This document shows, one piece after another, positions 1-9,532 of a stretch of 64,000 nt of DNA (position 1 is its first letter; every line of letters begins with the position of its first letter). The notes under the pieces are model-generated. The model ran no database searches and was not told the origin of the DNA. It saw only the letters and a program-made list of their open reading frames with translations. Location: NCBI RefSeq assembly GCF_937996225.1, contig NZ_CALKTC010000019.1:1-64000 (forward strand), in the 5' to 3' direction. Both the position numbers and the translations under genes were made by a program. This stretch comes from an uncultured Campylobacter sp. Its GTDB lineage: Bacteria > Campylobacterota > Campylobacteria > Campylobacterales > Campylobacteraceae.

Positions 1-249
1 CTCGCCCTGCACCCGGCGTTTTTTTATCTTTATTATTCGCTGCTTTTCATCGACGTCGCGCCAAACGCCCTCTCGCGGCACAAATTCGAGCTTTATTTGC
101 TGGACTACGGCGGATATAAATTTAAAGCCGCCGCATTATGCTTTTACCTGCTATGTTTGGTGCCTATTTTCGGGCTTTTTTTGCAGGTTTTTTTCGTTAT
201 TTATTTTTCGCATTTTTTCTTTTTACGCGAGACTTCGCGCTTGACGTAA
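1..249 (+). CDS. C-terminal end of a membrane protein (partial)
   Basis: The first frame is open from base 1 to a TAA at 247-249 and encodes 82 residues of a protein that starts upstream of the window. The visible part is rich in Leu, Phe and Tyr, with one hydrophobic stretch at about residues 7-18 and a longer one at about 45-75, so it is an integral membrane protein ending shortly after the last helix (final residues RETSRLT). I do not recognise the family. The next gene starts 62 bases downstream on the same strand. Confidence 0.6.
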   Translation, partial: LALHPAFFYLYYSLLFIDVAPNALSRHKFELYLLDYGGYKFKAAALCFYLLCLVPIFGLFLQVFFVIYFSHFFFLRETSRLT

Positions 250-311
250 ATCATTTCAAATCGGCGAAAAACTAAATAAAATACGCCCGAATTTTTTACG
301 AAGGAAGCCAA

Positions 312-515
312 ATGAGAACTGAAAATATCGTAGTTTGCAACGTCTGCGGACAAAAAAGTACGGAAAACGAAAACGCCGTGTTCGTCCGCGCTCACAAAAA
401 CGGCGAAGAGGTCGATATCTGTACGGCATGCATCCCTAGCGTCATCCACGGCTCAGGCATGGTCGTAAAAAGCAACTCCGAGATCGAAGAAGAGCTTCAA
501 GACGCTGCAAACTAG
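312..515 (+). CDS. small zinc-finger-like protein of unknown function
   Basis: A 67-residue protein with a clear ribosome site (GAAGGA) eight bases before the ATG. It carries CNVCG near residue 9 and CTAC near residue 37, a Cys4 arrangement typical of a small zinc knuckle or rubredoxin-like metal site, followed by an acidic C-terminus. There is no signal peptide or membrane segment, so it should be cytoplasmic. The protein cannot be assigned to a pathway; the two CxxC pairs suggest structural zinc rather than catalysis. Confidence 0.7.
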   Translation: MRTENIVVCNVCGQKSTENENAVFVRAHKNGEEVDICTACIPSVIHGSGMVVKSNSEIEEELQDAAN

Positions 516-760
516 CTGCTAGCACGACTTACCGCGGCGCGTTTTAATTTGTTTATTAATCTGCGCGCCGCAAAATTCCAAAATTCCAAAATTCCGTCTG
601 CGAGGTTTTCCGCTAAAATACTGTACAGCAAAATTCCGCGCTTAAAATTATAAAATTTTATGCAGTAAATTCTGCGCACTAAGCTTATCCCACATAAAAA
701 TTTTCGCGTTATAAGCTTGATACTAAAATTCCTTGAGCTAAAACTAAAGTCTGAGAAATT

Positions 761-1180
761 TTAAAATCCATGCAGCCGCTTGATCTCTGCGCTGATCGGC
801 TTTTTTTGGCCTGATTTGGTCACGCTTACGTAGGTTGCGATCGCGCTGGTTACGTGCAGACACTCGCGAAATCCATCCTCACCAAGCCGCAACGCTGCGA
901 CCTCAATCTGCACGCGGATAGAGGTATTTCCTACGCTTAATACTTTTGCGTAGCAGCTGATGACATCGCCGATAAATACGGGCTGCTTGAAAGTTACCTC
1001 CTGCATCGAGATCGTCACGACCCGCTCGGGCGCTATCTCGCGCGCCGCCGTCGCGCCCGCTAAATCGATCTGCGCTAGTATCCAGCCGCCGAAAATATTG
1101 CCCGAGCTATTCGTATCCTTAGGCAGCGCTACGACCTTTATGCGCGGCTCGCCGAAATCGTCTAAGTTTAAATCGCTCAT
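761..1180 (-). CDS. acyl-CoA thioesterase, YciA-type hotdog protein
   Basis: A 139-residue single-hotdog-fold thioesterase that hydrolyses acyl-CoA to free acid and CoA in the cytoplasm. The family signature is clear: NSSGNIFGGW near residue 25, followed by QIDLAG with the catalytic Asp, and a beta-strand-rich body with EVTFKQPVFIGD. Length matches YciA and C. jejuni Cj0915 types (about 135 residues). The ATG follows a purine-rich stretch (AAGGAGTAAAA on the minus strand). It is a single gene, convergent to nothing, transcribed away from ciaB. Substrate chain length cannot be told from the sequence. Confidence 0.85.
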   Translation of the reverse strand: MSDLNLDDFGEPRIKVVALPKDTNSSGNIFGGWILAQIDLAGATAAREIAPERVVTISMQEVTFKQPVFIGDVISCYAKVLSVGNTSIRVQIEVAALRLGEDGFRECLHVTSAIATYVSVTKSGQKKPISAEIKRLHGF

Positions 1181-1365
1181 TTTTACTCCTTAAATTTAAA
1201 AATCTCGCATTTTAACCGCGCAAATTTAACACTTTTTCGATACAATCGGCAAAAATCTATGCCGAAATTTTAAAATTTTAAGCGGGCGTGAGGATAAAAT
1301 TTAGCTCGCGAAGCAGACACATTCCACTCGTAAAAAGACGATAAAAACGGCAAAAAGGATACGCG

Positions 1366-3180
1366 ATGAACGATTTTGCAAAACTTAGCGAGATGGCAGC
1401 CGCCGCCAAAGCGCGACTAAACGCCCTCTACGACGAGCCGCACGCCGAGCTGATCGCGCGCGGGCTGGAGATCTGCGGCTTTGAGTCTGGCGATACTGCG
1501 CGTATCGCCGTACTGCGCCGCATCGTGGATCTCAAAGAGGATCCGCTACTGCAAGAATTTCGCCGCTTGGGCTACGATGAGGCGCGCCAGCGTGAGCTAA
1601 AGAGCAAAATGTATGATTTCACGCGCGAAATACATGAGGGCATGCACGAAGCGCTCATCGCCGAGGCGGGCGCGCAGGGGATTTTGCAGCCCTTTTATCT
1701 GGAGCTTTTAAAGGGCGTGCACCGCATCGGGCTCGTGCTAAGCGATATGCAAAAAAGCTGGCAAGCCCTAATCATCGAAGGCACGAACAAGCGCTGGGAA
1801 AAGGAATTTAGCTCGCTTGCGCAGGCGAAGGAATTTTTACTGCAAGAGGAGCTGTTTATGCGCACGCCTCACGGCGAGATCTGCGAGCGCTGCTACGGCG
1901 CGATAGTGCAGCGCGATGGCGAATCCCAAATGGTGCCCTACGCCGTGGCATTTGCGGATGAGACGGCGAAGCTGCAGAGCGAATTTAGCGATCTTTTGGA
2001 GCGCCTTGTGACGCTTGCCGAAGATGAGAGCGAGCTAGCCTACATCGCGTATCTAAGCAAGCTCAAACAGGCCTTTTGCGAAAAGGACGCTAGTGCCGTG
2101 ATCGGCGCGTGGCGGGATGCGGAGATCGCGTGGATGGATATAAAAACGCCGCTTCAGATCGGTCATCCGCTTGAGTACTACGAGGATGCCTACACGCACG
2201 CAGTCGCGCTGGAATGGGACGTCAGGCTTGCAGGCGCGTATGAGTTTAGCGCGGAGGAATTTAAAGCGCGCGTAAGCGAGAGCTTTGAGCGCGCGTATGA
2301 AAAAATAGACGCGAACAACGCCGTCATGCACTCGCTCGTGCTCTCAAACATCGCCAAAACCCAGCTTTACGTCTGCGCGCCGCTGATCTACTACGGCGCC
2401 GATCTGAACGGACTCTTTTCGGCTCAGGTCGTACCCAACGACGAGTTTGTAAGCACCAACTGCGGCAAGAAAATTTTCGCCTTCGTAAATTTCGTCTATG
2501 AAAGCGCCAAGGCTAGACCTTTTATGCGGCTAAGCGGCGAAATTTTTGAGCCTCACTATCTAAATTTCGGACGTGAAATTTTATTTAAAAAGCCGCAAAT
2601 TTGGCGCCGCGTCTACGAAATATCGACGATCGGACATGAATTCGGGCACATATTTTTTATCGACGCGGACACCGAGGCGCGCATGAACCGCTCGGGGCTT
2701 TTCAAGCTCATCGAGGAGTACAAGGCGACCACTGGCGGGCTCGTGAGCTTCTTTTTCCACGAGGAGGCGGAGTTTTGCCTGCCGGTGCTAGATGAGCTGA
2801 TCCGCCGCGCCGTGGGGCTCATCGCGTGGCAGCGGGTGGAGGAGCTCAAGCCCTACTACTGCGAGGCTCTGATACATCTGAGCTTGCTTTTCGCATCGGG
2901 CGTTTTGAAATTTGAGCGCGGGCGTCTGGCAGTTAAATTTGACCGCGCAGGCTATGAGAGCTTCAAAGCCGCGTGCTTGCAAAACTACGAGGAGCTGGCG
3001 CGGCTTTATTGCGACAAAAAGGACGCGGCGGAATTTTTGTCGCGCTTTGCAGAGCTTAGCGGCGGCGTGTATCTGCCGCGCGAGACGCAGGTACGGGAGT
3101 TTGTGGAGTTTTACTACTCGCGCTACGAAGCGATCGGCAACGAAACGGATCCTAGCAATGAACGAGTAAAGTGGCTTTAA
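1366..3180 (+). CDS. ciaB: invasion antigen CiaB-like protein with a HEFGH motif
   Basis: A 604-residue protein matching Campylobacter CiaB in length and general character. CiaB of C. jejuni is secreted through the flagellar export apparatus and was described as needed for host cell entry; homologues occur in epsilonproteobacteria that are not invasive. Near residues 424-428 the protein has HEFGH followed about 25 residues later by EEYKATTGGLVSFF, an arrangement like zinc metallopeptidases of the M3/thimet type, so a peptidase or peptidase-derived role is plausible. There is no N-terminal signal peptide. The ATG at 1366 follows AAAAAGGATACGCG. Identification rests on overall resemblance from memory, so moderate certainty. 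Confidence 0.72.
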   Translation: MNDFAKLSEMAAAAKARLNALYDEPHAELIARGLEICGFESGDTARIAVLRRIVDLKEDPLLQEFRRLGYDEARQRELKSKMYDFTREIHEGMHEALIAEAGAQGILQPFYLELLKGVHRIGLVLSDMQKSWQALIIEGTNKRWEKEFSSLAQAKEFLLQEELFMRTPHGEICERCYGAIVQRDGESQMVPYAVAFADETAKLQSEFSDLLERLVTLAEDESELAYIAYLSKLKQAFCEKDASAVIGAWRDAEIAWMDIKTPLQIGHPLEYYEDAYTHAVALEWDVRLAGAYEFSAEEFKARVSESFERAYEKIDANNAVMHSLVLSNIAKTQLYVCAPLIYYGADLNGLFSAQVVPNDEFVSTNCGKKIFAFVNFVYESAKARPFMRLSGEIFEPHYLNFGREILFKKPQIWRRVYEISTIGHEFGHIFFIDADTEARMNRSGLFKLIEEYKATTGGLVSFFFHEEAEFCLPVLDELIRRAVGLIAWQRVEELKPYYCEALIHLSLLFASGVLKFERGRLAVKFDRAGYESFKAACLQNYEELARLYCDKKDAAEFLSRFAELSGGVYLPRETQVREFVEFYYSRYEAIGNETDPSNERVKWL

Positions 3181-3374
3181 AATTTCAGCTCTGAACCGCG
3201 CCTTAAAATAATGGAAAGTGGGCGGGGTTACGTCAAATTTCAAAACCCTATGCCGTAAAATTATAAATTGAGCGATAGAATTTAGCATCTGGAAATTCTA
3301 AAATTCTATTCGCAAACTACGCACGCGAAGTTCTTTCGGAATTATAGAATTCCGCGGAATTTTAAGGGGAAAGC

Positions 3375-4052
3375 ATGAGATATTTTAAAAATTTACTCTC
3401 CGATTTGCGAAACGGCAGGCTCGCGCTGCACCCGATTTTACTCGCGGCGACGTTTTGCATAGTGAAAATTTCGTGGCCTTTTCTAATAGGGTCTACAGGT
3501 GGTGATGGCTCGGGTTGGACAATATTTGGCTATCTCATATTTATGGATTTTACGCAATGCACATGTTTCATAGCGTTAGGCGCACATATTGTCTATGTGG
3601 CGGGGCGCGGCGGCAAAAATAAACAAAGTAGTAGCGGTGAAAACAGCGACTATGAAGGCTTTATACAACCCCGCGGGCTGCAATATTTAGCCGTGCTGCG
3701 CGCTATCTTATGCGCCCTGTGTATCATCGCGTGCGCGGCGGGCTATCTTAGCGCGGATATAAATCACCAGAAATTAGGCGTTCTGAATTGGTTTTTCCCG
3801 ACTGCGTTATTAAGCGCTTTCATATATTTGATTGCGATCTGGGTTGTTACGACCGACTCTGAAATAGTAGCTTGGGGTGCCGTCTTTGGGACAAGCTATG
3901 TAGTCGCTTGCTATGCGGTTTGCAAATGTTTTTTTTGGTATGGTGGATATGTATTTTGGAAAGGGTTGGAGATAATCTTTCCCCTAATTTGGGCGTTTCA
4001 TTTCAAGCGCACCTACAAAAAGCTCCTAGCAGAGGAGATGCGCGAGGCGTAA
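3375..4052 (+). CDS. multi-pass membrane protein of unknown function
   Basis: A 225-residue protein with about five hydrophobic helices (roughly residues 19-36, 48-75, 110-130, 138-158 and 165-205) and a basic C-terminus with KRTYKKLLAEE. The ATG has a strong ribosome site (AAGGGGAAAGC). Just upstream lies a short perfect palindrome, AATTCCGCGGAATT, at 3348-3361, which could be an operator or chance. I do not recognise the family. The gene stands alone, followed by a 700-base non-coding region. Confidence 0.6.
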   Translation: MRYFKNLLSDLRNGRLALHPILLAATFCIVKISWPFLIGSTGGDGSGWTIFGYLIFMDFTQCTCFIALGAHIVYVAGRGGKNKQSSSGENSDYEGFIQPRGLQYLAVLRAILCALCIIACAAGYLSADINHQKLGVLNWFFPTALLSAFIYLIAIWVVTTDSEIVAWGAVFGTSYVVACYAVCKCFFWYGGYVFWKGLEIIFPLIWAFHFKRTYKKLLAEEMREA

Positions 4053-4133
4053 CGGCAAGCTGAATGCAGAATTTTAGCCAAAATTTTGCCGCCAGCCGCA
4101 GTTTAAAATTAGCGCGAGCGTAGCTCGCCCTTT

Positions 4134-4222
4134 GAGCGTGCCAGGGGTTGGGGGATTTTAAGGGGGAAGGGGAGCGCCTCGCAAGTAGCGCCCCTTCCCC
4201 CTTAAGAGAAAACGCTGCCACG
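4134..4222. repeat. repeat element copy 1 with a 15-bp inverted repeat
   Basis: The element begins GAGCGTGCCAGGGGTTGGGG and ends CTTAAGAGAAAACGCTGCCA. Its core is a perfect inverted repeat: TTAAGGGGGAAGGGG at 4158-4172 and its complement at 4191-4205, with an 18-base loop. The start and end match copy 2 at 4543-4680, so this is a dispersed or duplicated non-coding element and not just a terminator. Confidence 0.6.
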
Positions 4223-4542
4223 CCCCAAATTCTAGAGGCAAATTCTACATAGAGAAATTTTAAATTTATTACAAAATAAAATTCCGTTTAAATTTTAGCC
4301 CGCGATATGTTTCTCTTGGGGCGGGAAGGGGGCTTAAATTGCGAGGTCGCACTTCTCGCGGGCGCCGCCTCCGCAGCACCGCATTGCTCTGCTCGCCCAC
4401 AAGCCCCACCCATCCCCCGACGACGCTTTAAGCGGTGCAGGCTATGCCTGAGTTTTAGTCTAATGAAACAAACATACTTAAAATTCCTCATGTAGTAATC
4501 CAGGTCATATTAAATTTTAACGCGGACGGAGTCGCCCCCCCT

Positions 4543-4680
4543 GAGCATGCCAGAGGTTAGGAATTTAAGGGGGCTCCTTGTAAAACGAGCGTAGCGACGC
4601 AAGGCTTAGTCTGCGGCATTTCTTGCGAGCGCAGCGAAGCAGAGTAAGTAGTGCCACCTAAGAGAAAACGCTGCCATGAC
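4543..4680. repeat. repeat element copy 2, diverged
   Basis: It begins GAGCATGCCAGAGGTTAGG, then TTTAAGGGGGC, and ends CCTAAGAGAAAACGCTGCCA, matching both ends of the copy at 4134-4222. The middle is different and longer (about 90 bases against 60) and has lost the perfect stem. A shared 5' and 3' border around a variable interior suggests a short mobile or recombining unit. Confidence 0.55.
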
Positions 4681-4757
4681 TAAATTTCAGAGGCAGAATT
4701 CTAGAATTTTAAATTTATATAACGAATTTTACGAGCCTTAAATTTAAAAGCAAAGCT

Positions 4758-5285
4758 CTAAATTTCAACATCCATATCCACGGGCTCGATCTGCAGCCCG
4801 CGCAGATCCGCGAGCTGCTGCACCGCAGAGTCCGTCTCGGCGTTTTTTGGGAGGACGATGTGAAAGCCGCGATCAAACGCCAAGAAAAAATTCTCCCCGC
4901 CCGCAGCGATTCGATTTAGTGAGCGCGCGGCAAATTTCTCGCTTGCGCGCGGCTCGCCCTTCGAAAATGAAATTTCATCCTCGCCCGCGATAAATTCCAT
5001 CTCTATGCCCGAGTCTTGCGCGAGCTTGGTGGCAGAGAGATGTTTTCTTAGCATGCGGCGGTAAAATTTCGGATAAAAAATAAGCCACGCCGCACCCAAA
5101 ATAACCGACGCCACGCTCGCAATCGGCGCCGTTTTTAAAAGCCCGTCGATGATGATGCCAACGAGCAAAAACTCGAATGGTATGGCGTAGGTGCTGACTA
5201 GGCGCTGCTTGCGCGCCTTTTTGCTGTAAAGCAGCATAAATTTATTGAGGTTATCGACGTCGCGATTTGTGATTTGCACTTTCAT
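4758..5285 (-). CDS. YcxB-like membrane protein
   Basis: A 175-residue protein with two adjacent hydrophobic helices near residues 35-72 and a soluble C-terminal domain starting near residue 95 (GIEMEFIAGEDEISFSKGE). This layout, two helices followed by a small beta-rich domain, is that of the YcxB-like family, whose function is unknown. It runs divergently from the acyltransferase fusion gene, 97 bases away. The first residues (MKVQITNRDVDNLNKFML) are polar and cytoplasmic. Confidence 0.55.
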   Translation of the reverse strand: MKVQITNRDVDNLNKFMLLYSKKARKQRLVSTYAIPFEFLLVGIIIDGLLKTAPIASVASVILGAAWLIFYPKFYRRMLRKHLSATKLAQDSGIEMEFIAGEDEISFSKGEPRASEKFAARSLNRIAAGGENFFLAFDRGFHIVLPKNAETDSAVQQLADLRGLQIEPVDMDVEI

Positions 5286-5382
5286 ATTTTTCCTTTAATT
5301 TTTGCGTAATTGTAGCGAAGCCGCCTTAAATTTGCGTCTATTAACTTCCGTGAGATAAAATCCCGTTTTTAAAGGAGATAGC

Positions 5383-8300
5383 TTGAAATCTTTATTAAAA
5401 ATCAACGGATTTTTGCCGTTTTTGGCGATTATGTTTATCAACGCAAGCGTTGATCTGGGCCATAAGATCACGATCCAAAACGTCCTTGTTAAAAGCGCCG
5501 ATTCGGGCGCTCTCATCGCCCTTACATCGCTTGTAAATTTGCTAATTTTGCTGCCTTACGTATTTCTTTTTAGCGCCAGCGGCTATCTCAACGACAAATT
5601 CTCGCGCACTCGCATCACGCGGATCTGCGCAAAACTCGGCGTCGCGCTTACCGCGCTCATTACGCTAGGTTATCTGTGCGGATGGTTTTATTTCGCGTTT
5701 TTTATGACGATCCTGCTTGCGGCGCAAAGCGCGATCTACTCGCCCGCCAAATACGGCCTGATTAAAAAGATCGTCGGCGCGAAAAATTTAGGCGCGGCAA
5801 ACGGCCTCGTGCAGGCTCTTACCATCATCGCAATTCTACTTTCATCGCTTGCGTTTTCGGTGATTTTCGAGCTGTTTGCGACGCGCAGCAGCGACGCGGG
5901 CGAGCTGATGAGCTCGGTTTGGTTCATCGGCGTACTTTTGGTCGCGGGCTCCGTGCTTGAAACATACTACTCGTATAAAATTCCATTCTTCGACGCCGCA
6001 CAGCCGCAGGCGGAATTTAATAAAGACGACTATCTTAAGCTTCGCTATCTAAGGCAAAATTTAAATTTTGTGCTAAAAGACAAAAACGTCCTGCTCTGTA
6101 CGCTGGGACTTTCGATGTTTTGGGCAGTCTCACAGCTCGTGATCGCGACCTTCCCAGCTCACTACAAGAGCCTTAGCGGCAGCGATAACGTAATGGTGAT
6201 CCAGGTGATCTTAGCTCTTAGCGCGATCGGAATCGCGCTAGGCTCGATCTTTGCGGGCAGCTACTGCAAAAAACATATCGAGCTCGGTATCGTGCCGTTT
6301 GGCGCATTCGGTCTGGCGCTCGCGCTAATGGTGCTAGCCAACGCGCACTCGGTATTTTGGCTCGGTACGGCGTCGTTTTTCTTCGGATTTAGCGGCGGAA
6401 TTTTCATCGTGCCGCTCAACGCTGTCATTCAGTTTTTCACCGCCGATGAGCGCATGGGACGGGTGCTCGCGGGCTCAAATTTTATCCAAAATATCTTTAT
6501 GGTGCTGTTTTTGCTCATCGCCATCATCTTGGTGCATTTTGCGGTCGCCAGCGGCGAAATTTTCGTTATGGCGGCGCTATGCGTACTTATCTGCGGGATC
6601 TTCGGCGCAAAATATCTGCCGCAGCTTTTCGTTAGAATTTTACTCATTCCGTTTATGAAATTTGGCTACCAAGTCCACGTAGACGGCATCGAAAACATCC
6701 CGCAAAAAGGCGGCGTACTGCTTTTGGGCAACCATATCAGCTGGATCGATTGGGCGGTAGTGCAGCTTGCCTGCCCACGCGGGGTGCGCTTCGTGATGCA
6801 TCGCAGCTACTACGATCTGTGGTATTTGAAGTGGTTTTTTAAAATTTTCCGCGTCATTCCAATCGGAGCGGGCGTTAGCAAAAGCGCGATCGAAAGCATC
6901 CGCGAGGCGCTAAATGCTGGTGAAGTAGTGGGGCTCTTCCCAGAAGGCCACATCAGCTACAACGGCCGCATAGACGAGTTTCAGGGCGGATTTGAGCTAG
7001 CCGCGCACGATACGAACTCCGTAATCGTGCCTTTTTACATCAGAGGGCTTTGGGGATCGACGTTTTCGCGCGCCAGCGAGCATTATAAAAGAACGATCTC
7101 GCAAAGCGGCAAAAATGCACTTCGCGTAAGCTTCGGCGCGCCGATCGAGGCAAATTCCAAGGCGCACGAGGTAAAGCGCGCGGTAACGGAGCTGTCGTTT
7201 TTCAGCTGGGGCAAATACCTCGCAAGCCTAAAGCCGCTTGCCTACAACTGGCTAAATCAAGCCAAAAGATCGCCTTTTAAGCGCGTAGCGGTCGATAGCA
7301 CGGGAGTGAGCTTCACAAATTTAGCGATGATGAGCGCCGTTTTGATACTTCGCAAAAGGCTAAAGAGCCGCATAGATAGCGAGGAAAACGTAGGTATCGT
7401 TTTGCCTAGCTCGGTCATCGCAAGCGCCGTAAATTTAACGCTTTTTGCGATGGGCAAAACGAGCGTAAATTTAAACTACACGCTAAGCGAGGAGAATTTA
7501 ATATATTGCGCGGATAAGGCAAATATCCGCACGATCATCAGCTCGCGCAAATTCGTAGAAAAGCTCAAATCAAAGGGCTTTGAGCTAGAAAGCTCGATCG
7601 GCGATCGACTCGTGTATCTTGAAGATCTAAGCGAGGGCGCCTCTAAAAATGAGCGCATAGCCTGCGCGCTAAAATCGCTGCTGATGCCTAAAATTTTATT
7701 TCGCGCGCTGTATTTTAAGCCGCACGCGATAGAGGACGTAGCGACCATTTTATTTAGCAGCGGCAGCGAAGGAAAGCCCAAAGGCGTGGTTCTGACGCAC
7801 AAAAATATAATGGCGAACGTCAAGCAGATCTCCGAGCTCATAAACGCCACCGAGCATGATGCGATCTTGGCGTCACTACCGATCTTTCATTGCTTCGGGC
7901 TTACCGTAACGACGCTCTTTCCGCTAAACGACGGAATTTTAAGCATCCATGTGCCCGATCCTACAGACGCCTTTAGCGTAGGCAAGATGAGCGCAAAATA
8001 CGGCGCTACGATAATGTTCGGCACTTCGACGTTTTTTAGGCTCTACACCAAAAACAAAAGACTCAATCCGCTTATGCTAGCAAGCATCCGTCTGGCGATT
8101 GCTGGCGCGGAGAAACTAAACGAAAACGTCCGAAAGGAATTTAAGATAAAATTCGGCATCGAAATTTACGAGGGCTACGGCACGACCGAGACTGCGCCGG
8201 TGGTGAGCGTAAATACGCCGAATGTCCTCGAACCCGACTTTTTCAAAGAGCTTCACTTCAACCGCGAAAAGAGCGTCGGCTTGCCGCTTGCGGGCACGGT

Positions 8301-8826
8301 CATAAAGATCACCGATCCCGCCTCGCTTCAGCCGCTATCAAACGGGCAGGAGGGGCTTATCTTAATCGGCGGGCATCAGGTTATGAAGGAATACTACGAT
8401 GAGCCGGCAAAAACCGCCGAAGCGATCGCACAAATAAACGATGTGCGCTACTACAAAAGCGGCGACATCGGCTATATCGACGACGACGGGTTTTTATTTA
8501 TCACCGACCGCCTCTCGCGCTTTGCTAAAATCGGCGGCGAGATGATCAGCCTGGGCGCGGTAGAAAGCGCCGTGGGCGAAATTTTGGGCGAGAGCGCGAT
8601 CTATTCGTGCGTGAATCTAAAAGACGAAAAAAAGGGCGAAAAGATCGCTCTGCTTTACGTGGGCGAGACGAGCGAGGATGAAATTTCGCGCCGCCTGAAG
8701 GACTCCGCGCTGGCGCCGATAATGCAGCCAAGCGTCGTGAAAAAGGTCGAGCAAATCCCGGTGCTCGGCAGCGGCAAAGTAAATCTCAAAGCGGTAAAGG
8801 ATCTGGCGATAGAGCTGGGGCTGTAA
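5383..8826 (+). CDS. MFS / acyltransferase / acyl-ACP synthetase fusion (Aas type)
   Basis: An 1147-residue inner membrane protein with three domains. Residues 1 to about 415 form a 12-helix MFS transporter of the lysophospholipid flippase (LplT) kind. Residues about 430-620 form a PlsC-type acyltransferase with NHISWID near 449 and FPEGHIS near 518. From about 650 an AMP-forming synthetase follows, with the ATP loop SSGSEGKPKG near 790 and GYGTTE further on. In E. coli these jobs are split between LplT and Aas, which import 2-acyl-lysophospholipids and re-acylate them. Translation begins at a TTG, chosen because AAAGGAGATAGC lies just before it and homology starts there. Predicted role: phospholipid repair or salvage. 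Confidence 0.88.
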   Translation: MKSLLKINGFLPFLAIMFINASVDLGHKITIQNVLVKSADSGALIALTSLVNLLILLPYVFLFSASGYLNDKFSRTRITRICAKLGVALTALITLGYLCGWFYFAFFMTILLAAQSAIYSPAKYGLIKKIVGAKNLGAANGLVQALTIIAILLSSLAFSVIFELFATRSSDAGELMSSVWFIGVLLVAGSVLETYYSYKIPFFDAAQPQAEFNKDDYLKLRYLRQNLNFVLKDKNVLLCTLGLSMFWAVSQLVIATFPAHYKSLSGSDNVMVIQVILALSAIGIALGSIFAGSYCKKHIELGIVPFGAFGLALALMVLANAHSVFWLGTASFFFGFSGGIFIVPLNAVIQFFTADERMGRVLAGSNFIQNIFMVLFLLIAIILVHFAVASGEIFVMAALCVLICGIFGAKYLPQLFVRILLIPFMKFGYQVHVDGIENIPQKGGVLLLGNHISWIDWAVVQLACPRGVRFVMHRSYYDLWYLKWFFKIFRVIPIGAGVSKSAIESIREALNAGEVVGLFPEGHISYNGRIDEFQGGFELAAHDTNSVIVPFYIRGLWGSTFSRASEHYKRTISQSGKNALRVSFGAPIEANSKAHEVKRAVTELSFFSWGKYLASLKPLAYNWLNQAKRSPFKRVAVDSTGVSFTNLAMMSAVLILRKRLKSRIDSEENVGIVLPSSVIASAVNLTLFAMGKTSVNLNYTLSEENLIYCADKANIRTIISSRKFVEKLKSKGFELESSIGDRLVYLEDLSEGASKNERIACALKSLLMPKILFRALYFKPHAIEDVATILFSSGSEGKPKGVVLTHKNIMANVKQISELINATEHDAILASLPIFHCFGLTVTTLFPLNDGILSIHVPDPTDAFSVGKMSAKYGATIMFGTSTFFRLYTKNKRLNPLMLASIRLAIAGAEKLNENVRKEFKIKFGIEIYEGYGTTETAPVVSVNTPNVLEPDFFKELHFNREKSVGLPLAGTVIKITDPASLQPLSNGQEGLILIGGHQVMKEYYDEPAKTAEAIAQINDVRYYKSGDIGYIDDDGFLFITDRLSRFAKIGGEMISLGAVESAVGEILGESAIYSCVNLKDEKKGEKIALLYVGETSEDEISRRLKDSALAPIMQPSVVKKVEQIPVLGSGKVNLKAVKDLAIELGL

Positions 8827-9532
8827 ATTTTAAGCCTTAAAATTTGCGCCCTAAATTTTAAATTTACGCTTTGCCGCGCTATTTGCGCGAAGTAGCGTAA
8901 AGAGCAAAATTCCTCTTTTAAATTTATGCTTTGTCGCCGCCGCACGGCTTTGCGGCTTTAGCTCCTAGCGGCGGGCGATCTCGCGGGTTATGCTGCGGTT
9001 TATTTAAAGAATGACAGCTGCACGCGGCTGCGGCGCCAAATTTATGCTAAATTTTACGGACAAACGGCAGCCGCTCGATGCGTGGATAGATAAAATTTTA
9101 CATTAAACGGCGAGCGAAATTTCACGGCGGAGCTGCGGAGAGAATTTTAACGGCGTGTGAGTGGAAAGAAATTTCAATGGCGTATGTGCGGAGAGAAATT
9201 TTAGCAACGATGCCTCTCGCTTCGCTTTTTATAAAATTTGCAAATTTTATTTCCCGAACATTCGCCGATTATTATGCCGACGAGGTTTATAAATCCGCTT
9301 GTGCTATGCAAACTCTCGGCTTCATTCTTCCGCCGTCACAGAGGCTAAATTTTTTCTAATCACGCTACGTGCGCCTCCAAGCAGGTCTATATTTACATGA
9401 GCGCAAAAGTATCGAGCAGCTCTAAATTTAAAAGATAAACTTCATTCTCGCAAATTAAAATTTTAAAATTTAAAAGCCGTTTAAATTTAACCGAAGTCGG
9501 CAGAGCTTAAATTTTAAAAAAAGATGAAAGTA
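8827..9532. other. gene-free stretch
   Basis: No convincing gene. One open frame at 9177-9359 has no ribosome site or recognisable protein. Around 9106-9212 the DNA is a degenerate short tandem array, listed separately. A terminator for the flavodoxin gene closes the stretch. Confidence 0.5.
9106..9212. repeat. degenerate tandem array, period 25-27 bp
   Basis: Four imperfect units follow one another with AAATTT (or GAATTT) cores at 9117, 9142, 9169 and 9196. The unit reads roughly TGCGGAGAGAAATTTTAACG followed by GCGTATG. Copies differ by several bases, so the array is old or evolves by fast substitution. Confidence 0.5.

Larger units (their letters stand above)
4053..4757. other. gene-free stretch with a duplicated element
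   Basis: No open frame here looks like a gene. The stretch contains a short hairpin (GCGAGC/GCTCGC, 4114-4128) and two related elements, at 4134-4222 and 4543-4680, described separately. The rest is the AAATTT-rich texture common to gaps of this genome. Confidence 0.5.

Noticed and set aside
1..3450. Shared LALHP wording of the partial protein at 1-249 and the protein at 3375
   Set aside because: The match is five residues only; too short to claim paralogy.
4288..4495. Open frames on both strands between the two repeat copies
   Set aside because: Composition is repeat-like and products are Ala/Arg/Pro-rich noise.
9106..9212. Tandem array looked at as a CRISPR
   Set aside because: Units are degenerate, have no constant repeat with unique spacers, and no cas gene is nearby.
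9177..9359. 60-codon plus-strand open frame
   Set aside because: Its start lies within the tandem array, there is no ribosome site, and the product is not recognisable.
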